Shown here one piece after another: positions 1 to 10,170 of a DNA stretch of 64,000 nucleotides. The translations under genes were made by a program, and so were the position numbers. The stretch is from Haematobia irritans. Its lineage: Eukaryota; Arthropoda; Insecta; Diptera; Muscidae. The stretch lies in assembly GCF_050003625.1 (NCBI RefSeq), contig NC_134397.1:97138162-97202161 (forward strand). Reading direction: 5' to 3'. Positions within the stretch are counted from its first letter, which is position 1, and each line of letters starts with the position of its first letter. The notes below the pieces were generated by a model. It was not told the origin of the DNA. It searched no databases and was given only the letters and a program-made list of their open reading frames with translations.

Positions 1-161
1 AGACGGTAGAAGATATTTCTGACTATTTCCTTCAACTTCACAGCCATCTACAAAATGAAGAAAAGAGAATCATGGAAGAATTTAGTGAACAGTGTCATCA
101 ACCCCAATACCAATTACGACAAGTCTTTATTAAATTGAACAAGTCTCAAGAAATCTTAAAT
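1..161 (+). CDS. Partial coding exon, coiled-coil region, probable upstream exon of the Tudor gene (qin/RNF17-like)
   Basis: An open frame from base 3 (53 codons, starting T-V-E-D-I-S) runs to base 161, where AAT|GTATGT makes a good fly splice donor. The peptide is charged and helical (LQNEEKRIMEEFSEQ, IKLNKSQEIL), like the coiled coil that follows a B-box in RING/B-box proteins. The exon ends in phase 0, and the Tudor-gene exon at 43233 is open in phase 0 with a good acceptor, so the two could be joined. qin/kumo and RNF17 combine RING/B-box and Tudor domains, which fits. The link across 43 kb is inference; chance phase agreement is one in three. The upstream RING/B-box exons would lie outside the window. 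TE origin is possible but no matching element is recognised. Confidence 0.5.
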
Positions 162-362
162 GTATGTATGGAAATATATTTACATGGTTGTTGCGAAAAA
201 ATATTTGTGATTGTAAAAATATACGCTTTCACATCCCAAAACAGTCAATGACATTGACAAAAGCCGATTTAACTTTAATGTTGTTCATGGCAATGATTTG
301 ATTTTAGCTAAAATTTTCCCAATATGAGAATAATTTCTTGACTTTAACTGTTTTTTTTTTTT
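162..362. other. No feature recognised
   Basis: Intronic-looking AT-rich sequence with a short T run just before the LINE-A fragment. Nothing further is recognised. Confidence 0.5.
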
Positions 363-440
363 CGAAACCTGGAGCGGAGTTAGTGGATGCTAGTACCTTC
401 CGTAGTCTGGATGCCTCGGACGTATTCTCAATACTGCTAC
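363..440 (-). mobile_element. Short LINE-A ORF2 fragment
   Basis: The complement closely matches bases about 5155-5233 of the full LINE-A copy, in the linker between endonuclease and RT (reading SIENTSEASRLRKVLAST...). It is an isolated 78-base piece that abuts the terminal repeat of a mariner at 441. It is a dead remnant. Confidence 0.85.
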
Positions 441-1012
441 GAGGGCGGCTCGGAAACTTCTTAGCCTATCAATGAAAGAGAATAGTTAGTTTTTCAAAAA
501 TATTTTTATTTTTCAATATAATCTCCTGAAACTTCAATACACTTAGTCCAACGCTTTCCTAGCAATTCTATCCCTTGATTAAAATAGTTTTCCTTAAGGT
601 CTTCAAAATAGTGGTTTACAACTGTAATTGCATCTTCATTTGAGGTAAAACGCTTGCCAGCAAGGAATTTTTTAGATTTAGGAAGAAGTAAAAGTCACTG
701 GGAGCTAAATCAGGAGAATAAGGTGGGTGGTCAAGCAACTCGTACTTTAATTCGTTGATTTTAGCCATTGTTAAAACACTGGTGCGTTGTCTTGATGAAA
801 AATTATTTTTTTTTTTGTGTTGTAAGCCAGGACGTTTTTCTCGAATTTGTACATTTAATTGATCCAAAAGGTTGCAATAATACTCTGAATTTATTGTTTT
901 ACCCTTTTGCAGACAGTCAATCACTAAAATACCTTTGAAGTCCCAAAAAACCGTTGCCATAACCTTACCAGCCGATTGAATTGGTTTTGCCTTCTTTGGG
1001 GTACTTCCGCCA
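441..1012 (-). mobile_element. Mariner fragment (3' half), non-Himar subfamily
   Basis: It starts at base 441 with the terminal repeat GAGGGCGGCTCGGAAACTTC, also seen at 32400 and 36591. On the minus strand it encodes the C-terminal part of a mariner transposase: VFWDFKGIL, KTINSEYYCNLLDQL and the D34D-end signature HPPYSPDLAPSDFYFF. The HQDNAP block is frameshifted, and about 9 bases are deleted relative to the copy at 36591. The N-terminal half is missing beyond about 1012. It is inactive. Confidence 0.88.
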
Positions 1013-1104
1013 GGATAGCACCCTTATCCACTACTGTGTTTGTCGATATTTTATCGGGCAAAGTGACATCCCTTAAAAAAATATGTTATAGCAATATTTA
1101 ACAT
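1013..1104. other. No feature recognised
   Basis: Short spacer between the mariner truncation point and the degenerate repeats. Nothing recognisable. Confidence 0.4.
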
Positions 1105-1886
1105 TCTTCGATTTACTTGAAATTTACAGGGAACGTGGGAGGAGGTGATTAATATAACACAGGATACATGGTTTTTCGATATCTGAATGGGGAAAGGGAA
1201 TAGTGAAATAAAATTTGTCGATTTAATTGGAATTTATAGGGATAGGGTAGTTTGTGAAATTAATATAAGGTACGCGATTTTTCTATATCAGGTCGAAGTG
1301 GAATGAAGGTGGGGAGAGGGTTCCCTTTTTTCAGATTTTTTGAAAATTTAAAGTAGAAGGTTATCCATAAATGGGGTACATAATTTTATGATTCTTGCAC
1401 GGACTTTTGTCAGACTTTTTTAAATAAAAAACTTAAATTTACATGAAATTGGCAGGCAACGTAGATGGTGCATCATTTTACGGTATATGTTCGGGAAAGG
1501 CATGTTCTCCATGTCCAACATTTTCACAAATGTAAATGTGGTAAATTTTTTAAATACTTTTACTTTTTCCGATTTATTGAACGTTGCAAGTTGTTAAAAC
1601 ATAACGCGTAATTTTCCGGTATGTTGAGGAGAAGGATACCTTTCCTTAACAAACCACACATCAAATGCACAGGAAATGTAGAAGATTGTCCAACCACTTG
1701 AATACAAAACATAATTCAAGAAAATTGGTCCGTCGCCGAAAAAGCCAGTTGTACGATTTGTTTGAAAGAATTCAAATCTTTTCGTATTGGTTTTCAGCTC
1801 GAAGGATATAGTTGACTAAGTTAACGCAAAATGTTCCTACAAATATGCTTCGGTTGACGCAGCGAAGCGGGCCGGGTTATGCTAGT
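1105..1886 (+). mobile_element. Degenerate tandem repeats ending in a Helitron-like 3' terminus
   Basis: About four diverged units begin near 1108, 1217, 1430 and 1565. Each has a 'CGATTTA-TTGAAATTTACAGG' core followed by 'ATATAA-GTACGCGATTTTTC'. The stretch ends at 1856-1886 with a GC-rich potential hairpin (GCGAAGCGGGCCGGGT) followed by CTAGT, the architecture of Helitron 3' ends. The base after CTAGT is G rather than the usual T, and no Rep/helicase coding is present. It would therefore be a non-autonomous copy at best. Confidence 0.45.
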
Positions 1887-1943
1887 GATTTATATGGTTT
1901 ATTTCCCCCCCCTTTATGTTAGTTGTTGTTGATCGTAATTGTA

Positions 1944-3172
1944 ACATGTTGGCTTATAAGTCCCCGGTCTGACACATAGATGGCGTCGCTAGTATTAAAT
2001 GCATATTATTTTTATATAGTACCTTCAAATGATTCGTGTCTAAATTTGACGTCTGTAAGTCAATTAGTTTCTGAGATAGGCGTCTTTTGTGAAGCAACTT
2101 TTGTTATTATGACAAAAAAGAATTTCGTGTTTTGATAAAATACTGTTTTCTGAAGGGAAAAAATACGGTGAAAGCAAAAACTTTGCTTGATAATGAGTTT
2201 CCGGACTCTGTCCCAGGGAAATCAACAACAATTGATTGGTATGCAAAATTCACGCGTGGTGAAATGAGCACGGAGGACGGTGAACGCAGTGGACGCCCGA
2301 AAGAGGTGGTTACCGAGGAAAACATCAAAAAAATCCACCATATGATTTGAATGACCGTAAAATTAAGTTGATCGAGATAGCAGAGGCCGTAAAGATATCA
2401 GGAAGGAACGTGTTGGTCATATCATTCATCAATATTTGGATATGCGGAAGCTCTGTGCAAAATGGGTACCGCGCGAGCTCACATTTGACCAAAAATAACA
2501 ACGTGTTGATGATTCTGAGCGGTGTTTGCAGCTCGTAATACACCCGAGTTTTTCCGTCGATATGTGACAATGGATGAAACATGGCTCCATCACTACACTC
2601 CTGAGTCCAATCGACAGTAGGCTGAGTGGAGAGCGACCGGTGAACCGTCTCCGAAGCGTGGAAAGACTCCGCTGGCAAAGTAATGTCCTCTGTTTTTTCT
2701 CAAGGAAAAACCATCAACAGTGACTATTATATGTCGTTATTGGAGCGTTTGAAGGTCGAAATCGCGGCAAAACGGCCCCATATGAAGAAGAAAAAAAGTG
2801 TTGTTCCACCAAGACAACGCACCGTGCCACAAGTCATTGAGAACGATGGCAAAATTCCTGAATTTGGCTTCGAATTGCTTCCCCACCCACCGTATTCTCC
2901 AGATCTGGCCCCCAGCGACTTTTTCTTGTTCGCATACCTCAAAAGGATGCTCGCAGGGAAAAAATTTGACTGCAATGAAGAGGTGATCGCCGAAACTGAG
3001 GCCTATTTTGAGGCAAAACCGAAGGAGTACTACCAAAATGGTATCAAAAAATTGGAAGGTCGTTGTAATCGTTGTATCGCTCTTGAAGGAAACTATGTTG
3101 CATAATAAAAACGAATTGTGACAAAAAAATGTGTTTTTCGTTGTTAGACCGGGGACTTATCAACCAACCTGT
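1944..3172 (+). mobile_element. Himar1-like (irritans-type) mariner, 1,229 bp, both ends present
   Basis: The left end ACATGTTGGCTTATAAGTCC and right end GGACTTATCAACCAACCTGT are inverted repeats sharing ATAAGTCCCCGGTCT. The element is flanked by TA at 1942-1943 and 3173-3174. TA duplication, length and ends match the irritans subfamily that includes Himar1. It is inserted in AT-rich DNA and is not itself interrupted by later elements. Confidence 0.92.
2107..3105 (+). pseudogene. Mariner transposase, broken
   Basis: The N-terminal helix-turn-helix part reads openly from 2132 (KYCFLKGKNTVKAKTLLDNE, then GERSGRPKEVV). A stop at 2348 and shifts between 2340 and 2680 disrupt the middle, where TMDETWLHHYTPE (first catalytic D) is still visible. 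The 2683-3105 frame carries KTINSDYYMSLLERLKVEIA and HPPYSPDLAPSDFFLF (last catalytic D) through to EGNYVA and a stop. The HQDNAPC block lies in another frame near 2800. About 13 codons between VMSSVF and QGKTINSD are deleted in frame. It cannot make active transposase. Confidence 0.9.
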
Positions 3173-3179
3173 TATGTGT

Positions 3180-3650
3180 AAGTTATATTAGAACAAAACA
3201 CACAAATAACAAGAACCAAATTCTTTTATTTATAACATAATTCACAAAAATAAAATATTGAATATTTTTAATAAGAAACGCATACATTATGTCAAATAAA
3301 ATTAAATAAGATTTTGAGTGCGCAATAGATTAATTTTTTTGTGTGTAATTTATTGCCAATATCAATTTATTATTTAATTGACTCAATCAAATTGTTGACT
3401 GATTTTTGTCGCGAAATTGATAAAAATTTTAATTTATTCTATTAAAATATTGATTGAATTATATGTCAAAAACCAATCATTTTTTAATTGATTCAATCAC
3501 ACAATTAATTGATTCCATGATAAAAGTCAATTAAACTTTTAATTGAAAATTGTGTTGGTTTTCAATCAAAATGGGTGATTGATGCTATCATTTTCGTGAT
3601 TGGAAACATTTCATTTCGTGATTGAAATAAAAAAAATGTTTGTGTGTAGT
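3180..3650. repeat. AT-rich palindromic non-autonomous elements
   Basis: Repeated AATTGATTCAATTA-like half-palindromes and ends such as TTTGTGTGTAG near 3640 recur at 33560-34100, 34110-34435, 34790-35097 and 35755-36470. I read them as copies of one or more MITE families with CACA...TGTG-type ends, not as genes. Individual borders are uncertain here. Confidence 0.55.
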
Positions 3651-3679
3651 ACATATAGCGTAGCGAATCTATTTTAAAT

Positions 3680-4156
3680 AGACTGAAACGATGCAATCCA
3701 GATCTTCCAACAGCTGATTGGAAGGTTGGCCGTTTGGATGAAGTGGATGGACCAAGACGGCATGCAGTGTTTATATTGAACACTCAGTCTTTGCCACATC
3801 TGGCAAAGTCCCAGGGCCGTGTATGTTATGGCTTTCATTATATCCAAATGAAGGTGTATAAAAACGATCAGCTAAAGGATTCAGAAATGGACAAGCCTCT
3901 GTCTGAATCAGAAGTAAGCGGATCCTCTTGCGAAGTCGAGGGAGATACCAAAGTTGAAGACATGGATAGATACCGTATGCGTGAGGAGGCTTCTATTGCC
4001 TCAGAACTCACCAAAGTCGAACCTATGGTTATTGCGAGAGTCACCGATATCTCTGAAGAGGACATTCTTGATGACTCGATCGAAGCGGCTGATGTGACGG
4101 TTGTTGAAAATCTCGATGGTCCTACGGATCCTCCAGATAAATCTTCATCATTGTAA
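3680..4156 (+). pseudogene. LINE-A ORF1, C-terminal part only
   Basis: An open frame from the 5' truncation point reads NPDLPTADWKVGRLDEVDGPR and then a Ser/Glu/Asp-rich acidic tail ending DPPDKSSSL before the stop at 4154-4156. The first ATG is absent because the element is 5' truncated, so this is the last ~155 residues. The minus-strand copy at 23827-24780 supplies more upstream sequence. No CCHC knuckle remains in this piece. It overlaps the start of ORF2 by about 40 bases in a different frame. Confidence 0.8.
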
Positions 4157-7100
4157 GGCTGCATGTGCTGCCTTAAAAGTTCTCCTGATGAAAGGGGACA
4201 TAGATATAGTTCTTATTCAAGAACCATATGTTTACAAAAACAAAATATGTGAATTAAGTACTCCGGGGTTCAAACTATTGCAGTATACTGGTAATGATGT
4301 AAATCGCGCCTGTATAATTGCTAAAAACGAGCTCAATTTGTTTCTGCTTCCCTCAATGTGCAATACAGACACTGTCGTTGCAAGTTTAGAAATAGCCAAA
4401 TGCAAATATTGGGTATCTTCGGTCTACATGGGACATGACAGGGAGATGCCTCCATATGCCGTTAAGACCTTAGTGGAGGAGTCACTGAAAACAAAGGCGA
4501 AACTCATTATGGGATGCGATGCGAATGCACATCATAGTATATGGGGAAGTAGTGATACTAATGCAAGGGGAGAGTCGCTAATAGAGTTTATTTTGCGTAC
4601 TAATCTGGTAGTTTGCAACAAGGGAGATGTCCCAACCTTTGTCACTAAAAACAGGCAAGAGGTTTTGGACATCACCTTGGCCTCGCAAGAACTAAATGAA
4701 ATGATATCTGAGTGGCAGGTTTTAAGTGAACACAGCTTCTCAGATCATCGCTACATCAGTTTCAAATTTGATGTTCATATCACCAAGATCATATTTCCGC
4801 CAAATGTTAGGAAAGCTGACTGGAATAGGTATAGGGAATCGTTCAATATGATGATACCGGAAATAACAGAGACAAATATGAGAAATGTGCAAGATATCGA
4901 ACACGCAGTGGAGCGGATTACTAAGGCCTTCAACATCTCACTGAAAGCTGCATGCCCTAGAGGAAAGCCAAGGGGGAAACATCGACCACCATGGTGGTCT
5001 ACGGAATTAAGTAATATGAGGAAATCCTGCAGGAAGCTCTTTAACAAGGCAAAGTCCACCAGAGCCCCTGAGGACTGGGACGCTTACAAGAAGAATCTGA
5101 GAGGATACAAGCGAGAACTGAGAAAGGCTCAGCATAACTCTTGGAATGCTTACTGCAGCAGTATTGAGAATACGTCCGAGGCTTCCAGACTACGGAAGGT
5201 TCTAGCATCCACCAACTCCGCTCCAGGTTTCATTAAAACATCGGAGGGCAATTGGACAACGTCCAGTAAGGAGACGCTGGAGGTACTATTGGACACACAT
5301 TTTCCTGGAAATCAGACGGTTGAACCATGTACTGGCGGTGCCACAGTTGCTCAGCGGTCGTTTCCTGTCGAGGAAATTGTATCGGAAACTAGAATAAGAT
5401 GGGCGCTAAATAGCTTTGGACCATTCAAATCCCCTGGACCTGATGGAATTACTCCGGCGGAGTTACAAGCTGTAACTGACAAAATTATCCCCTGGTTGTC
5501 GGTGATATATAAAGGATGTATCAACTTATCATATATCCCAGGAAAGTGGAGGGAAACAAAAGTCGTTTTCATACCTAAAGCGGGAAAAGCCTCTCACTCG
5601 AGGGCGAAGGATTTCCGACCAATCAGCTTATCCTCATTCCTACTTAAGACTCTGGAGAGGATGATAGATATTTATCTTAGAACTAGCATCGATTCAAGTT
5701 TGTTCTCGAAACGACAGCATGCATACTCGAAGGGCAGGTCTACTGAGACCGCACTACATGAACTAGTCAGCTTTATTGAAAGCTCACTATCTGTCAAAGA
5801 ATACACAATCGTGGCGTTTCTAGACATCGAAGGGGCGTTCAATAATGTCCATCCGAGCTCGATATTAAATGGACTGATAACTCTGAATGTTGATCCATGT
5901 ATACTCAGGCTGTTAGACGAACAGCTAATGAAGAGACGTATTTCAGCCACACTAGGACAAGCAAACATACAAAGGTATGTGAACAGAGGCACTCCCCAAG
6001 GAGGAGTCCTATCACCTCTTCTTTGGAATGTTGCTATAAATAGCCTTCTGGTTACTCTAGAAAAAGAAAGGATAAAAGTGGTGGCATACGCAGATGATGT
6101 GGCTCTGGCAGTCAGGGGAAAATTCCCATCCACAATCAGAGATATTATTCAGAGGGCCCTCCGGATGACTGAGAAATGGGCGAAAGACAATGGTCTTGGG
6201 GTAAATCCTGCAAAGACAGAATTAGTCATGTACTGCAACGATCGCAAAACTCCCACGGTTAGGCCTATTTCCTTAGGGGGTATTGAAATTCCCTTTGGTG
6301 AATGTGCAAAATACCTTGGCGTTATTTTGGACAGGAAGCTGAACTTTAAGCTTAATATTGAAGAAAGGGCGAGAAAGGCAACTGTAGCTTTGTACTCGTG
6401 CAAAAAGGCAATAGGAAAAAAGTGGGGACTGAAACCAAAAATTGTGCATTGGCTATACACGGCAGTGGTTAGACCTATAATGCTATATGGTGTTGTAGTC
6501 TGGTGGCCGGCACTTCAGAAACCGACTTGTTTAGATAAAGTTCAGCGTATGGCGTGTTTGTGTATTTCAGGCGCATTCAGCAAGACAGGAACAAATTCCC
6601 TTAATGTCGTGCTGCATCTATTGCCTTTAGACATTTTGGCCAAACAGTCAGCTGCAACAACGGCTGTGCGGTTGCGCGAACTATCGCTGTGGTCGGAAAA
6701 AGGTTACGGTCACAGTTCTGTCCTCAAAACAATGCCAGATGTGCCTAACGTAGTGGATTACACTTTGGCGAGTCCACTTTTCGACAAAAAGTTTGAGACT
6801 CTAATCCCCAACAGTGAGGCGTGGTGCACACAGACCCCGGGGAATAAAGAATATATAGATTTCTACACTGATGGCTCCAAATTGGATGGACAAGTGGGGT
6901 TCGGAGTATATTCTAATGATCTGGAACTTCGAATAGCGAAAAGATTACCTAATCACTGTAGTGTTTTTCAGGCTGAAATATTAGCAATAAGAGAGGTGGC
7001 GAATTGGCTGAGAAGTAATGTTCCAAAAAATGTGGGCATTAATATATACTCAGACAGTCAACCTGCAATAAAATCCTTGGACTCTGTGTTCCTCAACTCG

Positions 7101-7706
7101 AAAACGGCCATCGACTGCCGCAAATCTCTCAATGAGATGGCTGAGCAGTACAATATTCACCTAATATGGGTGCCTGGCCATAGGAACATACCGGGGAACT
7201 GCGAAGCGGATGAGTTGGCAAGGCTAGGGACTACCTTACATATTCCAGGGGAACTAGAATTTGTTGGTATGCCCCTAGCTACCTGCAAGCTCATGCTGCG
7301 TGAGAAGGCTGTTATGATGGCAAATGTTCGATGGGAGAATTGCAAGGGTTGTAACGACACCAAGCAAATATGGCCCCATTTCAACTTAAACCGCACACTA
7401 GATATGCTAATGTTCTCGAGACGTCAGATATCACTCCTGATATCTGCTATAACGGGTCGCTGCCTGATAGGCGATTTTGCAAAAACTATTGGCGCGAAGT
7501 ATAATGACTATTGTATGAGCTGTCATGATGCGGAGGAAAAAGAATCAATTAAACACCTCTTGTGTGAGTGTCCTGCATTTTGTGTAAAGCGCAAGCAACT
7601 TTTAGGAGCATATAGCTTCAGATTACTGGCGGATCTGGAAAACGTTAACTTAAGCAGTCTGCTACTGTTTTTGGAACAATCTGGTTGGTTCAACAAAGAA
7701 AAATAA
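4116..7706 (+). CDS. LINE-A ORF2 polyprotein: endonuclease, reverse transcriptase, RNase H
   Basis: The frame is intact, about 1,196 codons from the ATG at 4116, which lies inside ORF1 just before LRILQINLHHCK. The APE endonuclease occupies about residues 1-220 (VLIQEPYVY, MGCDANAHHSIWGS, SFSDHRYIS). RT follows around 400-700 (PGPDGITPAEL, FRPISLSSFLLKTLERM, FLDIEGAFNNV, GTPQGGVLSPLLWN, catalytic AYADDVAL). RNase H is near 900-1050 (YTDGSKLDGQVGFG, YSDSQPAIKSLDS, VPGHRNIPGNCEADELARLG). A C-terminal HLLCECPAF cysteine-histidine segment closes it. No stop or frameshift is visible, so this copy is young even though its ORF1 is truncated. It copies element RNA at the nick made by the endonuclease in the nucleus. 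Confidence 0.95.
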   Translation: MVLRILQINLHHCKAACAALKVLLMKGDIDIVLIQEPYVYKNKICELSTPGFKLLQYTGNDVNRACIIAKNELNLFLLPSMCNTDTVVASLEIAKCKYWVSSVYMGHDREMPPYAVKTLVEESLKTKAKLIMGCDANAHHSIWGSSDTNARGESLIEFILRTNLVVCNKGDVPTFVTKNRQEVLDITLASQELNEMISEWQVLSEHSFSDHRYISFKFDVHITKIIFPPNVRKADWNRYRESFNMMIPEITETNMRNVQDIEHAVERITKAFNISLKAACPRGKPRGKHRPPWWSTELSNMRKSCRKLFNKAKSTRAPEDWDAYKKNLRGYKRELRKAQHNSWNAYCSSIENTSEASRLRKVLASTNSAPGFIKTSEGNWTTSSKETLEVLLDTHFPGNQTVEPCTGGATVAQRSFPVEEIVSETRIRWALNSFGPFKSPGPDGITPAELQAVTDKIIPWLSVIYKGCINLSYIPGKWRETKVVFIPKAGKASHSRAKDFRPISLSSFLLKTLERMIDIYLRTSIDSSLFSKRQHAYSKGRSTETALHELVSFIESSLSVKEYTIVAFLDIEGAFNNVHPSSILNGLITLNVDPCILRLLDEQLMKRRISATLGQANIQRYVNRGTPQGGVLSPLLWNVAINSLLVTLEKERIKVVAYADDVALAVRGKFPSTIRDIIQRALRMTEKWAKDNGLGVNPAKTELVMYCNDRKTPTVRPISLGGIEIPFGECAKYLGVILDRKLNFKLNIEERARKATVALYSCKKAIGKKWGLKPKIVHWLYTAVVRPIMLYGVVVWWPALQKPTCLDKVQRMACLCISGAFSKTGTNSLNVVLHLLPLDILAKQSAATTAVRLRELSLWSEKGYGHSSVLKTMPDVPNVVDYTLASPLFDKKFETLIPNSEAWCTQTPGNKEYIDFYTDGSKLDGQVGFGVYSNDLELRIAKRLPNHCSVFQAEILAIREVANWLRSNVPKNVGINIYSDSQPAIKSLDSVFLNSKTAIDCRKSLNEMAEQYNIHLIWVPGHRNIPGNCEADELARLGTTLHIPGELEFVGMPLATCKLMLREKAVMMANVRWENCKGCNDTKQIWPHFNLNRTLDMLMFSRRQISLLISAITGRCLIGDFAKTIGAKYNDYCMSCHDAEEKESIKHLLCECPAFCVKRKQLLGAYSFRLLADLENVNLSSLLLFLEQSGWFNKEK

Positions 7707-7734
7707 TCAAGAAGGTTCAGCGGTTAAAACTAGA

Positions 7735-7844
7735 AGTGCCCATATGTAATAGGTACTTTTAGTTAATGTGGTATCACAATGGACTGAATAGTCTAAGTGA
7801 GCCTGAATCTTAATCGGGCTGCCACTTTAACCTAACCTAACCTA
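7735..7844 (+). repeat. LINE-A 3' UTR and (TAACC)n tail
   Basis: The segment GTGGTATCACAATGGACTGA through GGGCTGCCAC, ending in TAACCTAACCTAACCTA, is present almost unchanged at 25400-25468 and at the 3' end of the SINE at 34441-34788. It is the likely recognition signal for the ORF2 protein. Confidence 0.88.
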
Positions 7845-7856
7845 ACATATAGCGTA

Positions 7857-8189
7857 TTATGGTTTGGAGAATGAAAATGTAACAACTTACTTAGCATATG
7901 TTTAAATATGTTACAAAAACAGTGTTATAAATTTAGTTTTAACGTAAAACAAAAATTAATAATTTCAGGCGACACAGTTGAAACACATTCGTCCATCTAT
8001 ATAAATATTTCGATGTAATTTTTAAATACACGCAAACAAATAATTCTTTCCTCCCAAACGAAATTTTAGACAAGGCAATTTATTTGTAAGAAAAGTATAT
8101 ACTTTTTGTGATAAATGTTGATTTTTACACGATATAAAAACAAAGTAAAGCAAAAAAAGTTTCTTTACTGGCGAATTGCCTAATCTTCC
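7857..8189. other. AT-rich sequence, no gene recognised
   Basis: It contains ordinary AT-rich sequence leading into a SINE-like module. No coding or structural feature can be supported. Confidence 0.4.
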
Positions 8190-8335
8190 CTCAAATTTTT
8201 CTAACTTCCACGAGGTTTTTTAGTTCTGTAATACAAACAATGACAAAATTATTCTATTTTATACATATTTTAAATTTCGCCTGGACGGAGATTCGAACCG
8301 CTGGACGCAAACCACAAACCTTAAATAATAACACT
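8190..8335 (-). repeat. tRNA-related SINE-like module, fragment
   Basis: The complement carries a B-box-like GGTTCGAATCTCC, then 'AAATTT...', then a 'GTATTACAGAACTAAAAAACC...CGTGGAAG' tail. The same module occurs at about 10480-10740, 11960-12170 and 52980-53210 inside the CAC...GTG elements. This copy is diverged and stands alone. Confidence 0.55.
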
Positions 8336-8339
8336 ACGT

Positions 8340-9004
8340 TTTTCCTTTGCTGGTTTTTATTAACAATTCTTATTTATATACAATACAATTGTGGGTAAGG
8401 GCAATGAGTGGACTGAAGGGGTGGCGACGACTGGTGGGGCTTCGACTATGAAAAACTGTGGGCTGTTGGACGATGACGAGGACTGGTGCAATGCTGGTTG
8501 GTGACGATGTTGAAACGGTGCGAAGCTAGCTGGTGATGACGATGAATGGGCTGTGTTGATGATGATGGTGTCGGTGGGTTGGCTGGTGACGATGATGGGT
8601 CGGTGTCGGTGGTAGGACGAGGTGATGCTAACTGGTGATGACGGCGAATGGTGCATTGTCGGCTGGTGTCGACTAAGAAGCGCTGTCGGTGCAGTGGTAG
8701 GGGTATCGGGAGAACAGTGTGGCGTTGACTGATAACGATGGGTTGACGGTATGATGCTGTGGTGTCGGTCGGCGATGCTCGTGTACGGACATGACGATGG
8801 CGTCGGGCCGACGGTGCTTGTGCACGAGCATGACGGTTGTGTCGGGCCGATGGTGTTCGTGTCGGTTTCTGTAACGAGAAGAGGGATAGGGAAAGGATTC
8901 GGCTATAATAGCACTAGATTGATGCGAACGAATCGCGTAAGCGCACAAATCGCGTAAGCGGACGAACCGCGTAAGCAGCCGAACTGCGTAAGCGAATGAA
9001 TCGC
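8340..9004. mobile_element. Left part of a minisatellite-bearing element (possible long LTR or fold-back element)
   Basis: A G/T-rich low-complexity stretch (GGTGATGACGATG-like, 8390-8700) leads into short repeats GCGTAAGCGGACGAACC at about 8928-9004. The same repeats resume at 23250 on the far side of LINE-B. The open frames across 8360-8957 on both strands are products of the low complexity and I do not call them genes. Architecture is like that of 61636-63324. Confidence 0.55.
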
Positions 9005-9352
9005 TTTTTTGTATTTTCTTGTTTTTTCAGTTGTTTATTTTATTCAATTCATATTCTAAAATTGATTTCTATAAATAAACAAAAAGATTTATGTATATAT
9101 AATATTAATTGCGTACAAAGCCCATAATTGGGTACTCAAGTACATTAATTATTACTAATATATGTTTAACAATTCTAAAATACATAACTTACATTTTTTG
9201 TATTGTGTATAATATATGTAATGAAAAAATTTATACAAAAACATTACTTGGATATTTTAATAAATAAAAGCTTGTTGGTATAAGTAAAAGAAGAGAAGTT
9301 ATAGATTACTCAATAATCCACCAATATCTATTTTTTTAATAAGTTTTCATTC

Positions 9353-10170
9353 AATTACATCTTTATTTGACACGTTAGTATCAAATCTCAAATCATTGTT
9401 CAGTATTATTTCATTACGGAAAGCCTTTATGTTGGCTCTTCTGTATAAATGATCAAAAATTGGAATACCATCTTTGTTCTGAATAAAATCTTCATGATCT
9501 AGGTACATGAATGCTTCGGGGGGCACGTATCCTGAGTTTAAACTTTCACTTATGTAATTATGATCTGTGTAGTATAGAGCTTTAATCGTATTATTTGAGG
9601 TACATTGCACGCTTCTTATAATGTGATTGCTAATAAGTTTTATTTTAATATTATCTATACGTAAGATATTAGAAGAGTTATATAGCCTTCTATTTGAGAT
9701 ATATTTAGTAAAATTACTTTCTACCGATCTGTTCATTGAGGTACAAGCTCGGAGGCATTTCCGTTCAAATTTCCTCTACAGTTCCATGTACGATGGTGAA
9801 ATGTTAAACCATACAGGACATCCATAGGTTAAGATCGGCCTGGCTAATGATTTATACAGCAAGATTTTCGTTTTCGGGGTTATTTTCTTAGAATAGAAAA
9901 GTTGTTTGACTCGAAAGAATGAGTTTCTAGCCTTGAGTTTCTACTTTAACCTGATGTGGTCGTTAAAGTAGAGAAACTTATCTAAGTGGGTGCCTAAGTA
10001 CTTGATTACCTCACTATTAGGGATTATCTTATGATCTGGGGACTCAATTCCGAATGATCTCCAATGTTTTCTAAGATTATGATTGCACTTGTTAACAGGT
10101 GGCCTAAATAGTATCGTTTTGCACTTATCATAGTTAATAGTCATGTTCCATTCTTTGGAATACTTAACCA
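9353..10170 (-). pseudogene. LINE-B ORF2, RT thumb and C-terminal part
   Basis: The minus strand reads VVKYSKEWNMTINYDKCKTI, then VIKYLGTHLDKFLYFNDHIR (RT region after the YADD box, with the YLG motif). After stops and shifts near 9750-9940 it continues as NRRLYNSSNILRI...NNDLRFDTNVSNKD to a stop near 9350. There is no RNase H. It is broken by frameshifts and by the element that starts at 10171. Confidence 0.8.

Larger units (their letters stand above)
3663..7844 (+). mobile_element. LINE-A: non-LTR retrotransposon (I/LOA-like, with RNase H), 5' truncated, with 12-bp target duplication
   Basis: The element is flanked by ACATATAGCGTA at 3651-3662 and 7845-7856, a clear target-primed-reverse-transcription duplication. 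It carries the end of ORF1, a complete ORF2 and a short 3' UTR ending in (TAACC)n. About 18 bases of unmatched sequence precede the ORF1 homology at the 5' end. Other copies are at 363-440, 23827-24780, 25400-25468 (tail only), and 59372-61635 plus 63328-64000. ORF2 with endonuclease, RT and RNase H puts it in the I superfamily; LOA-like is my best guess. Confidence 0.92.

Noticed and set aside
2325..3036. Minus-strand open frames across the Himar1-like mariner
   Set aside because: They are antisense shadows of the transposase; all motifs are on the + strand.
8360..8957. Overlapping open frames on both strands rich in Ser, His, Pro and Arg
   Set aside because: They arise from G/T-rich low-complexity DNA; no conserved motif is visible and frames exist on both strands.
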